64,000 nt of DNA from Manis javanica (GCF_040802235.1 NC_133158.1:37204001-37268000), one strand, 5' to 3'; shown: positions 11,611 to 22,676, numbered from the stretch's first letter. Notes: generated by a model from the sequence alone, not told the origin. Numbers and translations are program-made.

Positions 11611-14066
11611 CCAGATGTTTACTGAATGGTGGTGTCCGTCTGTCTGATTCCCTTTTCAGAGGTAGTATTGAGCGTCTGGGCTGAGCCAGCATCTGCCATA
11701 AACCCATGTGTGTGGATCTGAGTTCTCTCCTCCAGACGTGGGGACTTCTACCCCAGGAGCAGACTCCATGCCTTCTCTCTCTTCCAGACTCGGCCACTGC
11801 TGGGTACCCATGGATCTGGGCCTCCCCTGGCTCTGGGCTCCGTGGCTGAGCGCTTCCCCCACAGCCCTCGGGGATGTTTGGTACGTCCAGAGACAGCCTT
11901 GATTACTCCACCCACGCGGGCTCCACCTCCGACCCGTCCATCTCAGCTTAGGGAACCAGCTCTCTGGCCCTGCAGCCCCGAGCCCCGGATGTCCACCTCC
12001 ATGCCTCGGGCCCTCCGGCCCCTCCTGCTGGGTGGCAGCCTCTTTTCCCAGCCCTGTTTCACCACCCCTTCAATATTCCCACTCAGCACAGAGAGGGTGT
12101 TAAATGAGTCAGACACTGGCCCTTCCCGCTCAAAATGCCCCCACGGCTCCCACATCACCCGGATGAGGCCCTGGGCTGTGACCTCCCTGCCTGTGTTCCC
12201 AGGGAACCCCGCACCTGCAGGCCCCCACATGATCGCCTCCCTGCTGGCTACCTTCTCGGTGAACCTTTCCTGGCCATCCTAAAATCCAAAACCCGCCCTG
12301 GCACCTTCCCTGCTTCCCCTCCTCCAGCACGTGTGTCACCATCGGACAGCCTCGCGGTAGCTCTCTGACCCCCCACACCCTGAGCTGAGCTGCAGGAGGG
12401 CGTGTCCCTGCCCGGGACCTCTGTCTGGGGTCCAGAGCGTCCCTGACAAACACCTGCCCAGTGAGGGTGGAGGGCAGGTGGGCTGGGGTGGGGGAGTGCG
12501 TGGAGGGCCCAGTGCTCTCTGGCCAGGCACGGAGCTTGGCCCTGGGGTCATGGACACAGGGCCAAGCCACGTGGCCACCCAGGGGCCCACACTGGGAAGG
12601 GCCCCTCCTTGGGTTCAGTGCCCCACTGTTGCTGTCCTCAGTGTCTCAGTTGTGTTTGGACAAGGGCCCCACAAACACAAAGCAGGTCCTGTGGGATGGC
12701 CAGAGCTGGCCCTGCCCTCCGTGCAGAGGCCCCTGGGATGGCATTAGACTTGGGCAGGCCCTCATGTTCTACTTAGGCCTGGCCAAGTTCTACCCTGAGC
12801 CTGAGCCAGACCTGGGCAGTGTCCCACCTTTGTAGGCTTTTCCTGCCTCCTGTGAGCAGTCAGCAACCATCAGAAGCTCCTACTGAGCGTCCCTGATGTG
12901 CCAGGAGCCTCCATGCTGGCCCTGTGGCTGTCCCTTAGAACGAGGTCAGAGTGACACCAAGTTGTCACCTCACAGCTGTGCGGCAGGAAGAGAGATGGTG
13001 GGAGTCTGCAGCAGGCCAGCCAGCAGCCAGCAGGCTCTCCAGAGGCAGTCCTGTAGTTGAGCACACAGAGGAGCAGGTGGGGGGTGGGGTGGTTGCATGG
13101 GGTTCCAAGGGGCTCAGGGAAAGGCCTGAGGGGAGTTCAGGTGGAAGGAGCTTAGGCTGGTCCGAGAACTGAGACTTCTGTGACGGCTGGAGGAAACCAA
13201 GGGCCCCCCAACCGCAGCAGTCAGCCAAGCAATAGTGTAGTAAAGGGAGCTCACCAAGTAGGTGCAGCGCCGGGAGCAGCCACAGGGGGGAGCCAGCCGC
13301 CCTACTGCAGGGTACAGGTGGAACCCAGGACACAGCCTCGACCAAAGTGGAGGCGAGCTGTGGAGGCAACTGTGCCTCCTTCTCCTCCCATCCCCTCTCA
13401 CTGCCCTGCAGTCTTCAGCACGAGGCTTCCAGCCGGTGGTCCAATATGGCTTCCCCAGCTCCTGCCACAGTGGCCTCATTCCAGCCCATGGGAGGGGAAG
13501 AAAGGAAAAAGTGGGTGTGAGCTTTTTAAGGAATAAACCAGAGACCATTGTACCTAGTATTTAGCTCACATCCACAGCTAAAGCAAGGGAGGCTGGGAGA
13601 GGAGTCAGGTCCCCGAGGAGAAGGAGGGGCTTAGATATCAGGGGGACAGGCTGTGCCCAGGAGCCTCGTGCGTGCATCCAGACTTCCAAGGAGAGGCGGC
13701 CGGGTCTCGGTATCTGCCTGGAAGATGCCAAGAGGGTTGTGAGAATGAGCTGGAGGTCAGGCAGTAGGACAGGGAAGGGGAGACGGAACCAGCAGCTACT
13801 AGAGAGGCCAAATCCACAAGGTTTGGTGCCCAGCCACCTCTGAGGGCCAGGGGATTGGGACAGAACAGAAGGAGCACATTGTGCGTCTCTGGAAGTCTAC
13901 AGACAAGGTTACAAAGTATGTCCCAAACCACGGCTGTTCCATCTTCAGGAGAGGGTGAAGTTCACATTGTTTGAGCCCCATGCCTGCCCTGCCAGGAGGT
14001 TCCTTGCTGCTCCTGACCTCTACACCGGCTTTAGCTGGTTGGCACTGTGGCTCCCGTTTAGACTGA

Positions 14067-14529
14067 TGTTAGAAATGACATACACCTGTATGGGATTTAT
14101 TCCCAGAGGAAATAATGTTTAGATAAAAGGGTATTGACAAGATGCCTACATGTCAGAACATGTACCAGAGAGTCACCCCAGCTGGGAGGAGGGAGCTTGA
14201 GAAAGAGCGGGCTGTGCGTCACTTCAGAAGGATGCAGAAAGAGTTTTGAGCAGCCAATAAACTTAAGACAAATGTAAAGAAAGCCCAATATGGATATAAG
14301 CTGCTTAGGTGACCTCCGGGGAAAGAATGTGAACCCTGTAGTGCTCAGCCAATGAGGACCCAGGGGAGGGGTTCGCGGGCTAAGGAATAAATAGCTTGTT
14401 GTGATCCTGAGGGTGCCTGCTCACCGTGACCCAGAGGGTGCCTGAGCAGGACCGCCATTAAAGCCTCGCTCCGCTGTTCTGACTCTGTGTCCACTTATTA
14501 GGGTCGGACCAGTGAGCGCATTTCTCACA
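14067..14529 (+). mobile_element. Solo LTR of an endogenous retrovirus
   Basis: The segment starts TGTTAG and ends CTCACA. It carries a CCAAT box (14349-14353), a TATA-like AATAAATA (14386-14393), an ATTAAA poly(A) signal (14457-14462) and a U5-like end with TCTGTGTCCACTTATTAGGG. The spacing of these signals is that of a gammaretrovirus-like (ERV1) LTR. No gag, pol or env is adjacent, so it is a solo LTR. Flanking bases GACTGA and AAATGA are only loosely alike, so a target-site duplication is not secure. Confidence 0.7.
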
Positions 14530-15049
14530 AATGATAAGTAAACTGAGGTTCTGTGGGCCTCAGTGATTTGCTCAAAGTCCAGGAGAGACGCTGAGCTCCA
14601 GCCCACATCTCAGGACTCAGGTGCAGGACTGCTCGCTGCCTCCCCGAGAAGGCAGGCAGGGGAACAAGCCCCAGGTGCACAGGGCCACACTGCCTCTCAG
14701 ACCTTGAGCCACCAGCAGGGACTGGTATTGCCTGAGCGTAGCCTCCTGGGAGATGCAGAAACTCCGAAGCTCTTGGGCCGTAGGGCTTCCTCCTTCAGAA
14801 GTGTGCTTCTGAGGCCTGTTTGGACTTTTCCCCCAAAGTGAGAAATGTTTATGCCTTCAGAACGTTTGTCCCCAGGACTAAAGGTGCCCCTAACCCAGGG
14901 GAGAACACTCCCAACTTTGTGATGCCAAAGGCTGGACGGCAGCCTTACCCCCCCTTGGGTTCCTGTCCACTGCAGTGAGATGGGGCCTTGAAGGCTATGT
15001 TGGAGTTTTCCAGGCAGCAAATAAAAAAAGCAAATACTTCATTCTTCGT

Positions 15050-15330
15050 TCCTTTTTTTTTTCTTGTATTTTTGTGTTTTTTGCACGTGGAAGGGATATT
15101 CTAGGATGAGCAAAACAAAATTTTCTTTGTTCATTATAGACTTACCTCATGTGACAAATGTTTGGGTCAGGGCTGGGACTAAAGGGTGGCAAGTGAGGTA
15201 CTCTCTTCAATTTAAGGGGGTACAAAATCTTAATAATCAAGGTAATATTTTCAAGTATTATTTTTTAAAAATCAAAATTAGTGCAAGAATATTCATGAAG
15301 AGCCAAATACTGACATTTTGAATAAAGAAA
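15050..15330 (+). repeat. AT-rich relic, possibly a hAT-type DNA transposon
   Basis: The phrase GGCAAGTGAGGTACTCTCTTC followed by AATTTAAGGGGGTACAAAATC resembles a known mammalian DNA-transposon terminus. The remainder is AT-rich and diverged. The family is not identified. Confidence 0.35.
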
Positions 15331-16519
15331 GGCTCCAGCTTACTGACCCTCCTTTTGCTTGGGCCCCAGCAAGACTCAGCGCAGCCCTGCGAGGGCTCCT
15401 CGCCACCCCCGCCTTCAGCCTGTTCCCTTCTGGGGCCGGAGGGGGCGCAACACGCCCTCCCTGCAGGACGTGGTAGGGAAAAGCGGTGCTTATTTTCTAT
15501 TGTTCCTTATTTTGTCAATGTTCAGTTGGTCTATTCCCCCATCTGTGAAAAATGTGGGGAGTTCTTGAGTTGGAAGAAGGCGTGTGTATTTCCTAATAAA
15601 ATTTATGGAAACAATTTTTCATTCAGCAGTTTTTCACTTAGAGGCAGGCAGGAGTGAATTAAAGTTATGTGAGGGCGAGATGTGCCCTTGAACCCTGAAA
15701 GGAGCACAGCCCTGCTGTGAAAACCAAACCCAAGTCCGATGAGACGCCGACTCTCCCTCAGCCACTCCTGCGTCCTTCTGGGAGCGCGGCCGTGATGGCT
15801 GGGATGGGGGAGCCACCGAGGCAGGCAGACGGACCCCTGTGTGCACTGACCGCCTCTGAGGCCACAGGAAACTCCCGTGCATTACCGTGACTTCCTCGCT
15901 GCTCAGTGCGGCGGGCCGTGCATGGGGTTTCCTGTTCATCTGCAACACCGCCCAGCACCTTCCTACCAAGAGCCTTTCCTCACCTTCAACCCACAGTGCA
16001 GACAACACGAGGAAGGGGTGGCGTGGCTGGGGAGTGGCATGCAGTCCTGGGGACCGGCCGCCCGCCCCACGCTGTCCCCGGCTGGCACACCTCACCGTTC
16101 TTGCTGTCTGTGAGCCACTAGGGTATCAGTTCCAGAGTATTCTTCCTCAAACCCCCTTGCTTACGTTTTTGCTTAAAATGTTATAAAACTATATAATTTC
16201 AAATAATTTCTGTAAAAATGATGGGTTTGATGTATTAGTTTTTTCTCCCCCTAATATCTTGTAAAATAAATGCATAGTAATTTTAAACATTTTCGTTTAA
16301 TGTTTAAAACCTTACTGCATATACCTTGGCACACGTGGGGCCAGTGTGTGGTCTGAGGTGAGCCCTGCAGCTCTTGGGCCACGGGCCAGGCCCCGCCCTT
16401 CCTGTTTGTGTGTCCCAGGCTCAGAGCAAACTTTCAAAGATGCAAGTCAGGCCCTGTCACTCCCCAGGGCGGAGCCCAGCATCTAACAAACACAGCAGGC
16501 TCACTACCACCTGTGCTGT

Positions 16520-16660
16520 GCTGAGCCCTTCACAGGTGGTCACTCACTTACTACCCCAGGCAAGGGGGGTAGTCCCTAGTATGGTCATCCCCATTTCACA
16601 AATAGGAAAACTGAGGCAGAGTATGACCAGGCAGGAAGAGGCAGGACCAGGGTGGCAAGT
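16520..16660 (-). repeat. MIR fragment, antisense
   Basis: It shows the complement signature CATCCCCATTTCACAAATAG followed by GAAAACTGAGGCAGAG. Edges are approximate. Confidence 0.7.
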
Positions 16661-17789
16661 CTGGTCTCCGGCCCACCGACCTCTCCCGCCTCATCGGGCA
16701 TTGCAGGGTCCCAGGCCCTTGCACAGACCCTCCCCTCCCCCAAGCTGATCCTGATCACCACTCCTCCCTGCGAGCTGCTAACTCATCCACCTCATCACTG
16801 ACTCATCCCGGTCCTCGGAACCGCATGCTTCCCCACATGACCAATGTGCCAGACCAACACGGATGAAGGGCACGGTGGAGGGAAAGGAGAAGATCCTGAA
16901 AGTCTGGGAAAATGACACAAAAGTCAAAAGGCACGGAGGGCTGGGAAACAAATGCAGGGGGGCCGGGATCCCAGTGTGAGGAGCCTGTGGGGACAGTGAG
17001 CTTCCTTCTCTCCCGGAGCAGTGGAGCCCAGGCATGCCTTGGGTGGCGGGGCAGGATGGGGGTGTGCGTGGGAGGGGTGCATGCAGGGCCCCCTGAGAAA
17101 GCCACCTCTGCCCTCCCTGATGTCACAGCTCCTGCGGGAGGGGTCAGGAGGGCCTCCCCAGGAAGGAGGCTGCTCTTGGGATGAGGGAGGTTGGGGGTCA
17201 GTGCCAAGCCCCCTCCTGGGACAAGGCCCACCAGTGGGGCGGCTAGTCACCCAGACTGCGGCTGGTGTCAAGGGCACCTCCTCCAACCCCACCCACTTCT
17301 CTGCACCCACTCCTCCCTGGCCCTCATCCTGGGGCTGCTCCCCCAGCCCTGCCCACGGCCCAGCCTCAGCCCTGCACCTGTCAAGGGTATAAGCGGCATG
17401 AGCATCCTTTGGTACAGAGGTGCTCAATAAGTGAGTGCTGAGAAACATTCATGGCTCAGAAGCCAGGCCCTCCCTGGTGCGGGAGAAGCAGCCTCTGGCT
17501 GCTCAGTCGGTCCTCCCCAGGGCCACTGAGGGTGGGCAGGGGGTCGGTTTGGCCTCACCACGAGGAGCCCAAAGCATCGGGAAGGCTGAGCCCAACTGGG
17601 AGACCTCAGGGCCTCTACAGAGAGGGGCTGCCCACGCAGACCCACGGCTCCCCACGGAGTCCCTGCTGGGCACCCAGCACCCTCACGCTGGAGGAGGTGC
17701 CCTGACTGCAGAGCTGCTCCCCACGGCCCTCCCCAAGTCCTGCTCCTGTGCCCTGGACGCAGGCTCAGGCTCCCATAGAGAATTCAAGC

Positions 17790-17795
17790 TTTATT
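17790..17795 (-). terminator. ABTB1: ABTB1 poly(A) signal
   Basis: TTTATT on the + strand is AATAAA on the gene strand, about 365 bases after the stop codon. Cleavage is inferred near 17775. Confidence 0.75.
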
Positions 17796-18158
17796 GCCAC
17801 ACAGATTTCCCTGCTTCTTCCGGGCCAGCTCCGTGCCTGGGAGAGGCCGGCTTGGCTGCCGGGAGCCTGCCAGCCAGGGCCCGGAGAGCAGGGGTGAGGT
17901 GGGGAGGGAGGCCCTAAGAGACCCCATCCCAGGTTTCCCTGAGTGGTGCCCAGCCCCAGGGTCTAGGGGGCTGGTCTGTGCACTGGGAGAGGGGATTCAT
18001 CCAGGGGCGACCGTCCCCCGGGCAAACAGGGGACAGGGAGCCCCCCGCTGACCCCCCTTGGCTCCCACAATGCCTTTGGGTGCAAGGGGTGCAAAGAACA
18101 GCTGCGCACACAGCCACCCACGTGTGTCATCCCCAGGGGGCCTCTCGCCCAGAGGCGA

Positions 18159-18365
18159 TCAGCAGTCCAGGCCGATGGACACCAGCAGGTCCTCAAGGGC
18201 CCGGAGCCGCTGCTGTGCCTCCCCGATGGCACTGTAGGTCTGCACTGTGCTGGCCACATGGAAGCGGATGTCATCCACCAGCGGAATGGAGTCCGTCTCC
18301 TGCCGGGCCGCCACTGCCGCAGCCTCCTCCCTCACAGCCTCTGCAAAGTCCTCCCGCTCCACCAG
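18159..18365 (-). CDS. ABTB1: ABTB1 exon 12 (residues 411-478, stop)
   Basis: The acceptor is CCACAG. The exon starts LVEREDFAEAV and ends with SIGLDC and TGA at 18161-18159. It contains the TDSIPLVDDIRFHV block typical of ABTB1. The sequence is alpha-helical and rich in A and E; it lies after the second BTB domain. It joins exon 11 in phase 0. Confidence 0.96.
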   Translation of the reverse strand: MVEREDFAEAVREEAAAVAARQETDSIPLVDDIRFHVASTVQTYSAIGEAQQRLRALEDLLVSIGLDC

Positions 18366-18459
18366 CTGTGGACGGGCGGGTTCAGGGCTCAGGGCTCAGC
18401 GCTCCGGGGTGCCTGCCCTCAGCCGGCTCCACCTGCCTTGGCCCCACCCACGGGCCTAC

Positions 18460-18660
18460 CTTCTCGATGACCTTGGCCATGTACTCGGTGCACTGGTCCT
18501 CCAGGCGCACCAGGCGGAACAGTTTGGCCACGCGCCACACCCCCACCACACTGTCCTCATCCAGCAGCTGGGCCAGGCTGCGGCCACATAGCCGCTTCAG
18601 GCCAGGCAACAGGTACATGTCAGCTACACTCAGAACATCGTAGGCCACCTCAGGGGGTAG
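18460..18660 (-). CDS. ABTB1: ABTB1 exon 11 (residues 344-410)
   Basis: 67 whole codons lie between CTGCAG and GTAGGC. The exon starts LPPEVAYDVLSVADMY and ends YMAKVIEK. It carries the end of the second BTB domain and the following BACK-like helices (LKRLCGRSLAQ, VWRVAKLFRL). Confidence 0.96.
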
Positions 18661-19204
18661 CTGCAGTGAAAGGAGGGGTGAGGGCAGGTGTGCCCCAAGT
18701 CACCAGGGCCTCAGGCCCAGCAGCAGGGTAGCTGGGGAAAGGGTGGAGGAATCCCCTACTCATGCCCCAGGTGCCCAGATCCCTGCAGGCACCCACACGA
18801 TCTGAAGGGGCCCAGGAGACCAGGGTTCCCATGCCTGGGGCAGGCTGGCAAGGTGCTGGCAGAGGCAGGAGCCCCTGAACCACACAGTCCTGGGCTTTCA
18901 AATACTAGCCATGGGAGCCTGGCCACACTGTGCCTCGGATTCCTCTTTGTGAGGTGCAATCGTGCTTGCCCCAAAAGACTGTCAGAAACCAGAAGGTGCA
19001 GTTCAAAACCAAGGCAGTACCCTACTAATGGCTGGAGTACCCTGCACCCTCCCACCTGCAGAGGCTGTGGGATTTAGGGCTCACCCACAGCTATGCCCTG
19101 CACTGGGAGAGGCCATGCACTCAACTCATGTCCAGACTTTGAAGGACCACGGGAGCTGGCTGAGGTGGAGCACACAGGACCTTTGCCAGATTGTAGGAGG
19201 CCAC

Positions 19205-19345
19205 GCACGGTGTGCTTACTCATGCCAGGCACTTCACTGGTGCTAACTACCCATATTCCTGTCTCGTGGGGGGCGGAGGGGCAGAACGGAGGCATGGAGC
19301 CATTGAGGAACTAGCCCAAGACCTCACAGCTCGTGAGGGGCTACC
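19205..19345 (-). repeat. MIR fragment, antisense
   Basis: The order of CCAGGCACTTCACTGGTGCT, GGAGGCATGGAGCC and TAGCCCAAGACCTCACAGCT fits the complement of MIR. Edges are approximate. Confidence 0.6.
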
Positions 19346-19844
19346 TCAGTGTCAACCCAGGTTTGCAGCCCAAGTCCCACTTTGGGCCGGCCATTAAGCA
19401 TCTGCACTCAGGGTGGCAGAGCTCCTAGGGGTTGCAGGGGTGGGCCAAGCTGAACACAAGGTGGCGGGGCAGAGAGCTCGACCATGCTGCAGATGTGAAG
19501 GAGAGGAGGCAGGAGGCATGGAGGCCTGGTGGCCAGTGGACTGGCAGGACGGGGGCACTGCAGGAGGCAAGGGAGGGGCTGCCACTTGGCCCAGCTTGTC
19601 CCTGTGCCTTCTCCTATAGGAACAGAGACCCAGCCAGAGACCACCCTGCCCAGCCTGCCTTGCTGGCAGTATAGCCACTGACCAAGTTCTCCCCAGCGCA
19701 ATGTGAGAAGTGGTGCGTGAACTCCCACCTGGCCCACACGGGCCCTGCCTTCCCCTCCCTCTTAAAGTAGGAGTTGGGCTGTACCCTGATCTCCACATGC
19801 AAAGAACAACACCCCAGGGTTGGATGCCCTCTATGAGGCCCTCT

Positions 19845-20015
19845 GCCTGCTTTTGTGAATAAAGTTTTATTGGAACACAGACAAACCCACTCATCTCTGT
19901 ACTGTCGACAGCTGCTTTTGCACAATAGCTGAGCTGAGCAGCTGTGACAGGAAGCCTATAGCAAACAATATTTACCACCTAGCCCTTCAAAGAAAAGGTT
20001 TGCTGCCCCCTGCCC
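19845..20015 (-). mobile_element. DNA-transposon relic (hAT-like terminus family)
   Basis: On the - strand it reads GCAAACCTTTTCTTTGAAGG, TAAATATTGTTTGC, then AACAAAGCAGC-like text and CCAATAAAACTTTATTCACA. This order is a well-known mammalian nonautonomous DNA-transposon end. The exact family name is not certain. Confidence 0.55.
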
Positions 20016-20614
20016 TGGGGAATGTCAGGGCAATGAGATGGAGGGGACAGCCAGCTGCCTGTCCTGGGACACTCTCCTCAGACACGCAGACACAAAGGAG
20101 AAACAAACTTCTCTCTTAAGTCACCGTGGTTTGTGCGCTTTGTTGCGGTGGCCTCTGCTCACCCCCCACAGCCCCCACAATGCACACCGTTAGCCCTGTC
20201 TACTGCAGGATAGTTAGGGATGCCCCAGGGTAGCAGAACTGGGGGCAGAGCCCAGAGCCCTGGGAACCTGCAGGCTTGGGCTCCCTGCTTTTGTGAGAAG
20301 TCAGGGTTACTGACCCCACCCACCCTCCAGCTGGAAAAGCTGGAAACTCCAGGTAGCTGCTACTATGTCCCCAAGTATCATGCTCATGTGGGTCTTATTA
20401 CTCATTCCTGCTCTGGAATCTACCAAGGTCACTCTGCCTGGAAGAAAACTCCAAATGGGTCCCACACTCTTTCTCCAACCTCATGGAAAACTCACCCCAG
20501 AGAGCCACTGGGGACCTGAGGACCTGGGCCCTCCCTTTAAGCCCCGTGGTGACTGTTCTGTCCCGCCCCCAGCCCCGTGCCCTCCCGGTGCGCGCAGCTG
20601 CCTGGAGCCCGCAC

Positions 20615-20782
20615 CTCCGTGTGATCACTGTATATGTAGTAGAGCACGTGGGTGAAGATGTCGGGTGAGATGCCGTGCAGGGTGACAGCTGGGAGGCCAC
20701 CCGAGGCCTCCAGCCCCTCATTCTCCTGGAAGTGGTCGTCCAGCAGGGCCCGGAAATAGTCACTGCGGCCACAGAAGAAGGC
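20615..20782 (-). CDS. ABTB1: ABTB1 exon 10 (residues 288-343)
   Basis: 56 whole codons lie between CCCCAG and GTGCGG. The exon encodes the centre of the second BTB fold: AFFCGRSDYFRALLDDHF, then VTLHGISPDIFTHVLYYIY. This is the usual BTB A2-B3-A3 pattern. Confidence 0.96.
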
Positions 20783-20888
20783 CTGGGGGAGGCTGGGCTC
20801 AGGAAAGGCAAGGGCCAGGGCTTGTGCTCAGGGGAGCCAGCCCGGGGCTTAAGGCGAAGGAAGAGGGGATTCGGGAGAGGGACGGCAC

Positions 20889-20987
20889 CTTGTGGCAGAG
20901 GAAGCTGCAACCGTCCACTCGGAAGCAGACGTCAGGACAGCTGTTGAAGCTGTCAGGGCAAGGGAAGGGCAGCTCCCCGAGATCACC
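20889..20987 (-). CDS. ABTB1: ABTB1 exon 9 (residues 255-287)
   Basis: 33 whole codons, starting GDLGELPFPCPDSFNSCPD and ending GCSFLCHK. This opens the second BTB domain (CFRVDGCSFLCHK). The fourth residue is Gly, where I recall Trp in human. The donor GTGCCG is somewhat weak. Confidence 0.95.
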
Positions 20988-21257
20988 CTGGGGGACAGGG
21001 GAGATGCTGTCAGCACAGGTAGGAGAAGGGAATGTGGCCAGCCCCAGCCAAGAGCCCATTCTAACCTGAGCCTGGACAGGTGGACTGCAGCCCCACTTGC
21101 AGACTTAAATACAAAACAAACCACCACCAAAACAAACAACTAGGCTCAGAAAAGGGAAGTGACTTGCTCTAAGTTGCACAGGGAACTGAACCCCAGTATG
21201 GGACTTGCCTTCTACAGCCCCATCCCCAGGCCCAGCCTCAGGCTACCGGATGCTTAC

Positions 21258-21376
21258 TCGGAGCTCAGGGGGCAGAGCACAGTCGGCCAGCAGGGCCATG
21301 TCCCCCCGAAGCCGGGGGTCTGCTGCGGGGGGCTCGATGGTCAGCACCTTCACACACGTGCCTGGCTTGGATGCCA
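21258..21376 (-). CDS. ABTB1: ABTB1 exon 8 (residues 215-254)
   Basis: The exon completes Val215 and runs ASKPGTCVKVLTIEPP to CALPPELR. It is the linker between the two BTB domains. The acceptor is CCTGCAG and the donor is GTAAGC. Confidence 0.95.
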
Positions 21377-21462
21377 CTGCAGGGAAGACAGCACAGCTAC
21401 AGAGCGCTGGGTGGGCCCTGCCAGGCCAGCCCCAACCCCCAGACTCCGAAGCCTGGACGCAC

Positions 21463-21579
21463 CAAACTCGGACACCTTCTCACACTTGGCCTCCAGGTCA
21501 CTGAGCAGGTCCCACAACTGGCACTGCTTGGCCAGGCGCTCGCAGTCACTGACGTGTTCCACACCCACGTCCAGGCGGC
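21463..21579 (-). CDS. ABTB1: ABTB1 exon 7 (residues 176-215)
   Basis: It reads RLDVGVEHVSDCERLAKQCQ to KCEKVSEF, between CCACAG and GTGCGT. It ends the first BTB domain and the helices that follow. The exon has split codons at both ends (Gly176, Val215), and the frame is kept. Confidence 0.95.
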
Positions 21580-21896
21580 CTGTGGGGGTGCAGTGTGGGG
21601 GCTCAGGCCCAAGAGGGACCCTCAGCTCTCCCCAGGCACAGTTCCATAAGAGGTGGCCTCCTGCCCAACCACTTGGCTACAGGGCCAGGACTCCCAGGTC
21701 CACATGCTGCCCTGGTTTCGCCATCCTCAGTTCTACAGGCCCCAAGACAGATGGAAAGGGGCTCAGTTTGTTGGGGGTACAAACTCTTCCAGAGCAGACA
21801 CACCAACTCACTGTCTCCCAAACCAACCCAACCCAGGGGCACCTGGACAGAAATGTGGCCCCCTCCCAGCTTCCCCATCTGGGCCTGGAGTGTCAC

Positions 21897-21942
21897 CTGT
21901 GTACAGGTACTGCAGCAGGGCCCCAAAGGCCACAGGATTGAT
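21897..21942 (-). CDS. ABTB1: ABTB1 exon 6 (residues 161-176)
   Basis: A 46-bp micro-exon between CCCACAG and GTGACA. It encodes INPVAFGALLQYLYT plus one base of Gly176. It is the core helix pair of the first BTB domain. Confidence 0.94.
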
Positions 21943-22028
21943 CTGTGGGCAGAGACAGCCAGGGGGAGGTCAGAGGCGGCCACCCCACACAAGACCCCTG
22001 CCTCCCTCTGCCCCCGGGAGAGACGGAC

Positions 22029-22188
22029 CAGTGGGTGCCTGAGGACCACAGTGCTCTTGCCCTTCCACTTGGTGTCCAGCATGTTGGCGAAGTAGGTGCT
22101 GCGTGCACCCAGGACGCAGCGATGTGCCCGGAAGGGCTTCCCGTGCACCACAAAGACCACGTCGCTGTGGATGCCTTGCTCCAGAAGC
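22029..22188 (-). CDS. ABTB1: ABTB1 exon 5 (residues 107-160)
   Basis: It completes Arg107, then reads LLEQGIHSDVVFVVHGKPF to KSTVVLRHPL. This is the first half of the first BTB domain, with the FRAHRCVLGARSTYF motif. The donor after CACCCACTG is GTCCGT, which keeps GT and +5 G but is otherwise far from consensus. Frame and homology with exon 6 (INPVAFG) fix this boundary. Confidence 0.93.
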
Positions 22189-22316
22189 CTGGGGAGGGGT
22201 GAGCTGAGGGAGGGTGCTCAGCAGTGCCTCCCCTGGTCCCGTCCCTCCAGCTCCCATCCCATCCCACAGACAGAACCTCAGCCCTGCTGCACGTGCCCCA
22301 CCTGCATCCCGCTCAC

Positions 22317-22461
22317 CTCTGTAGGAAGTCGTCATAGTAATCCCGCCTCCTGCAAGAGGCTGTCACCTGCTTGTAATCTCGCAGGGCCCTGCGGATGGTA
22401 TCACTCAGTGCCCCATAGAGGCAGCGCTCCCCGTCGAAGGTATTGGCCTCGCAGCGGGCTC
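22317..22461 (-). CDS. ABTB1: ABTB1 exon 4 (residues 59-107)
   Basis: It reads ARCEANTFDGERCLYGALSD to RRRDYYDDFLQ, between CCCCAG and GTGAGC. It links the ankyrin repeats to the first BTB domain. Split codons Gly59 and Arg107 are preserved. Confidence 0.96.
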
Positions 22462-22676
22462 CTGGGGGCAGCAGGGCTCACCAGTCAGAGAAGCCACGGG
22501 CCTGCAACCTGCAGCTGGGCTGAGGCCTCAGAAATCCTAATCTCCCTCTCCCTTCCCAGCTCTTCCCCACACGTGGGGCCCATAAGCCCTGGAGACTATT
22601 TCCACTTTACCCTGGGCCTACTGTGACCCCAGCATCCTCCCTGCCGAAGCCCCAGCACACAGACACCTGTGAACTC

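Larger units (their letters stand above)
1..11625 (+). other. MGLL: MGLL gene, 3' part (monoglyceride lipase)
   Basis: Monoglyceride lipase is a membrane-associated serine hydrolase that splits monoacylglycerols into glycerol and fatty acid. It is the main enzyme degrading the endocannabinoid 2-arachidonoylglycerol and also completes fat-cell lipolysis. Only the last two coding exons and the 3'UTR lie here. The two exons give 113 residues, matching human residues 191-303 of 303, with catalytic Asp239 and His269 in place; the nucleophile Ser122 exon lies outside the window. Bases 1-5614 are intron with old repeats and no other exon that I can recognise. MGLL converges on ABTB1, with about 6 kb between their 3' ends. 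The identification rests on near-complete match to the remembered family sequence. Confidence 0.96.
8873..11625 (+). other. MGLL: MGLL 3' untranslated region
   Basis: No splice acceptor or gene is recognisable between the stop codon and the AATAAA at 11605, and MGLL is known for a long 3'UTR. The stretch holds a perfect G-quadruplex motif (9607-9628) beside an AT-rich patch (9541-9600), a GC-rich CpG-bearing part (9640-10110), a lone AATAAA at 9962 that could serve a shorter isoform, and ATTAAA near 10760. The end point is an estimate from the poly(A) signal. Confidence 0.75.
11640..17770. other. Intergenic gap between converging MGLL and ABTB1
   Basis: No conserved exon is recognisable in either strand. 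It holds a solo LTR (14067-14529), an AT-rich stretch of probable DNA-transposon origin (15050-15330), a second AT-rich stretch (16130-16330) and a MIR fragment (16520-16660). Short open frames here show no family resemblance. Confidence 0.8.
18661..20614 (-). other. ABTB1: ABTB1 intron 10
   Basis: The longest ABTB1 intron. It contains a MIR fragment near 19205-19345 and a DNA-transposon relic (19845-20015). No other gene or exon is recognisable. Confidence 0.85.

Noticed and set aside
19860-19868. AATAAAGTT as a poly(A) site in ABTB1 intron 10
   Set aside because: It is on the + strand inside a DNA-transposon relic whose consensus carries this word.
21159-21941. 260-residue open frame on the + strand
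   Set aside because: It lies opposite ABTB1 exons 6-8 and their introns; the protein has no recognisable domain and the true coding strand is -.
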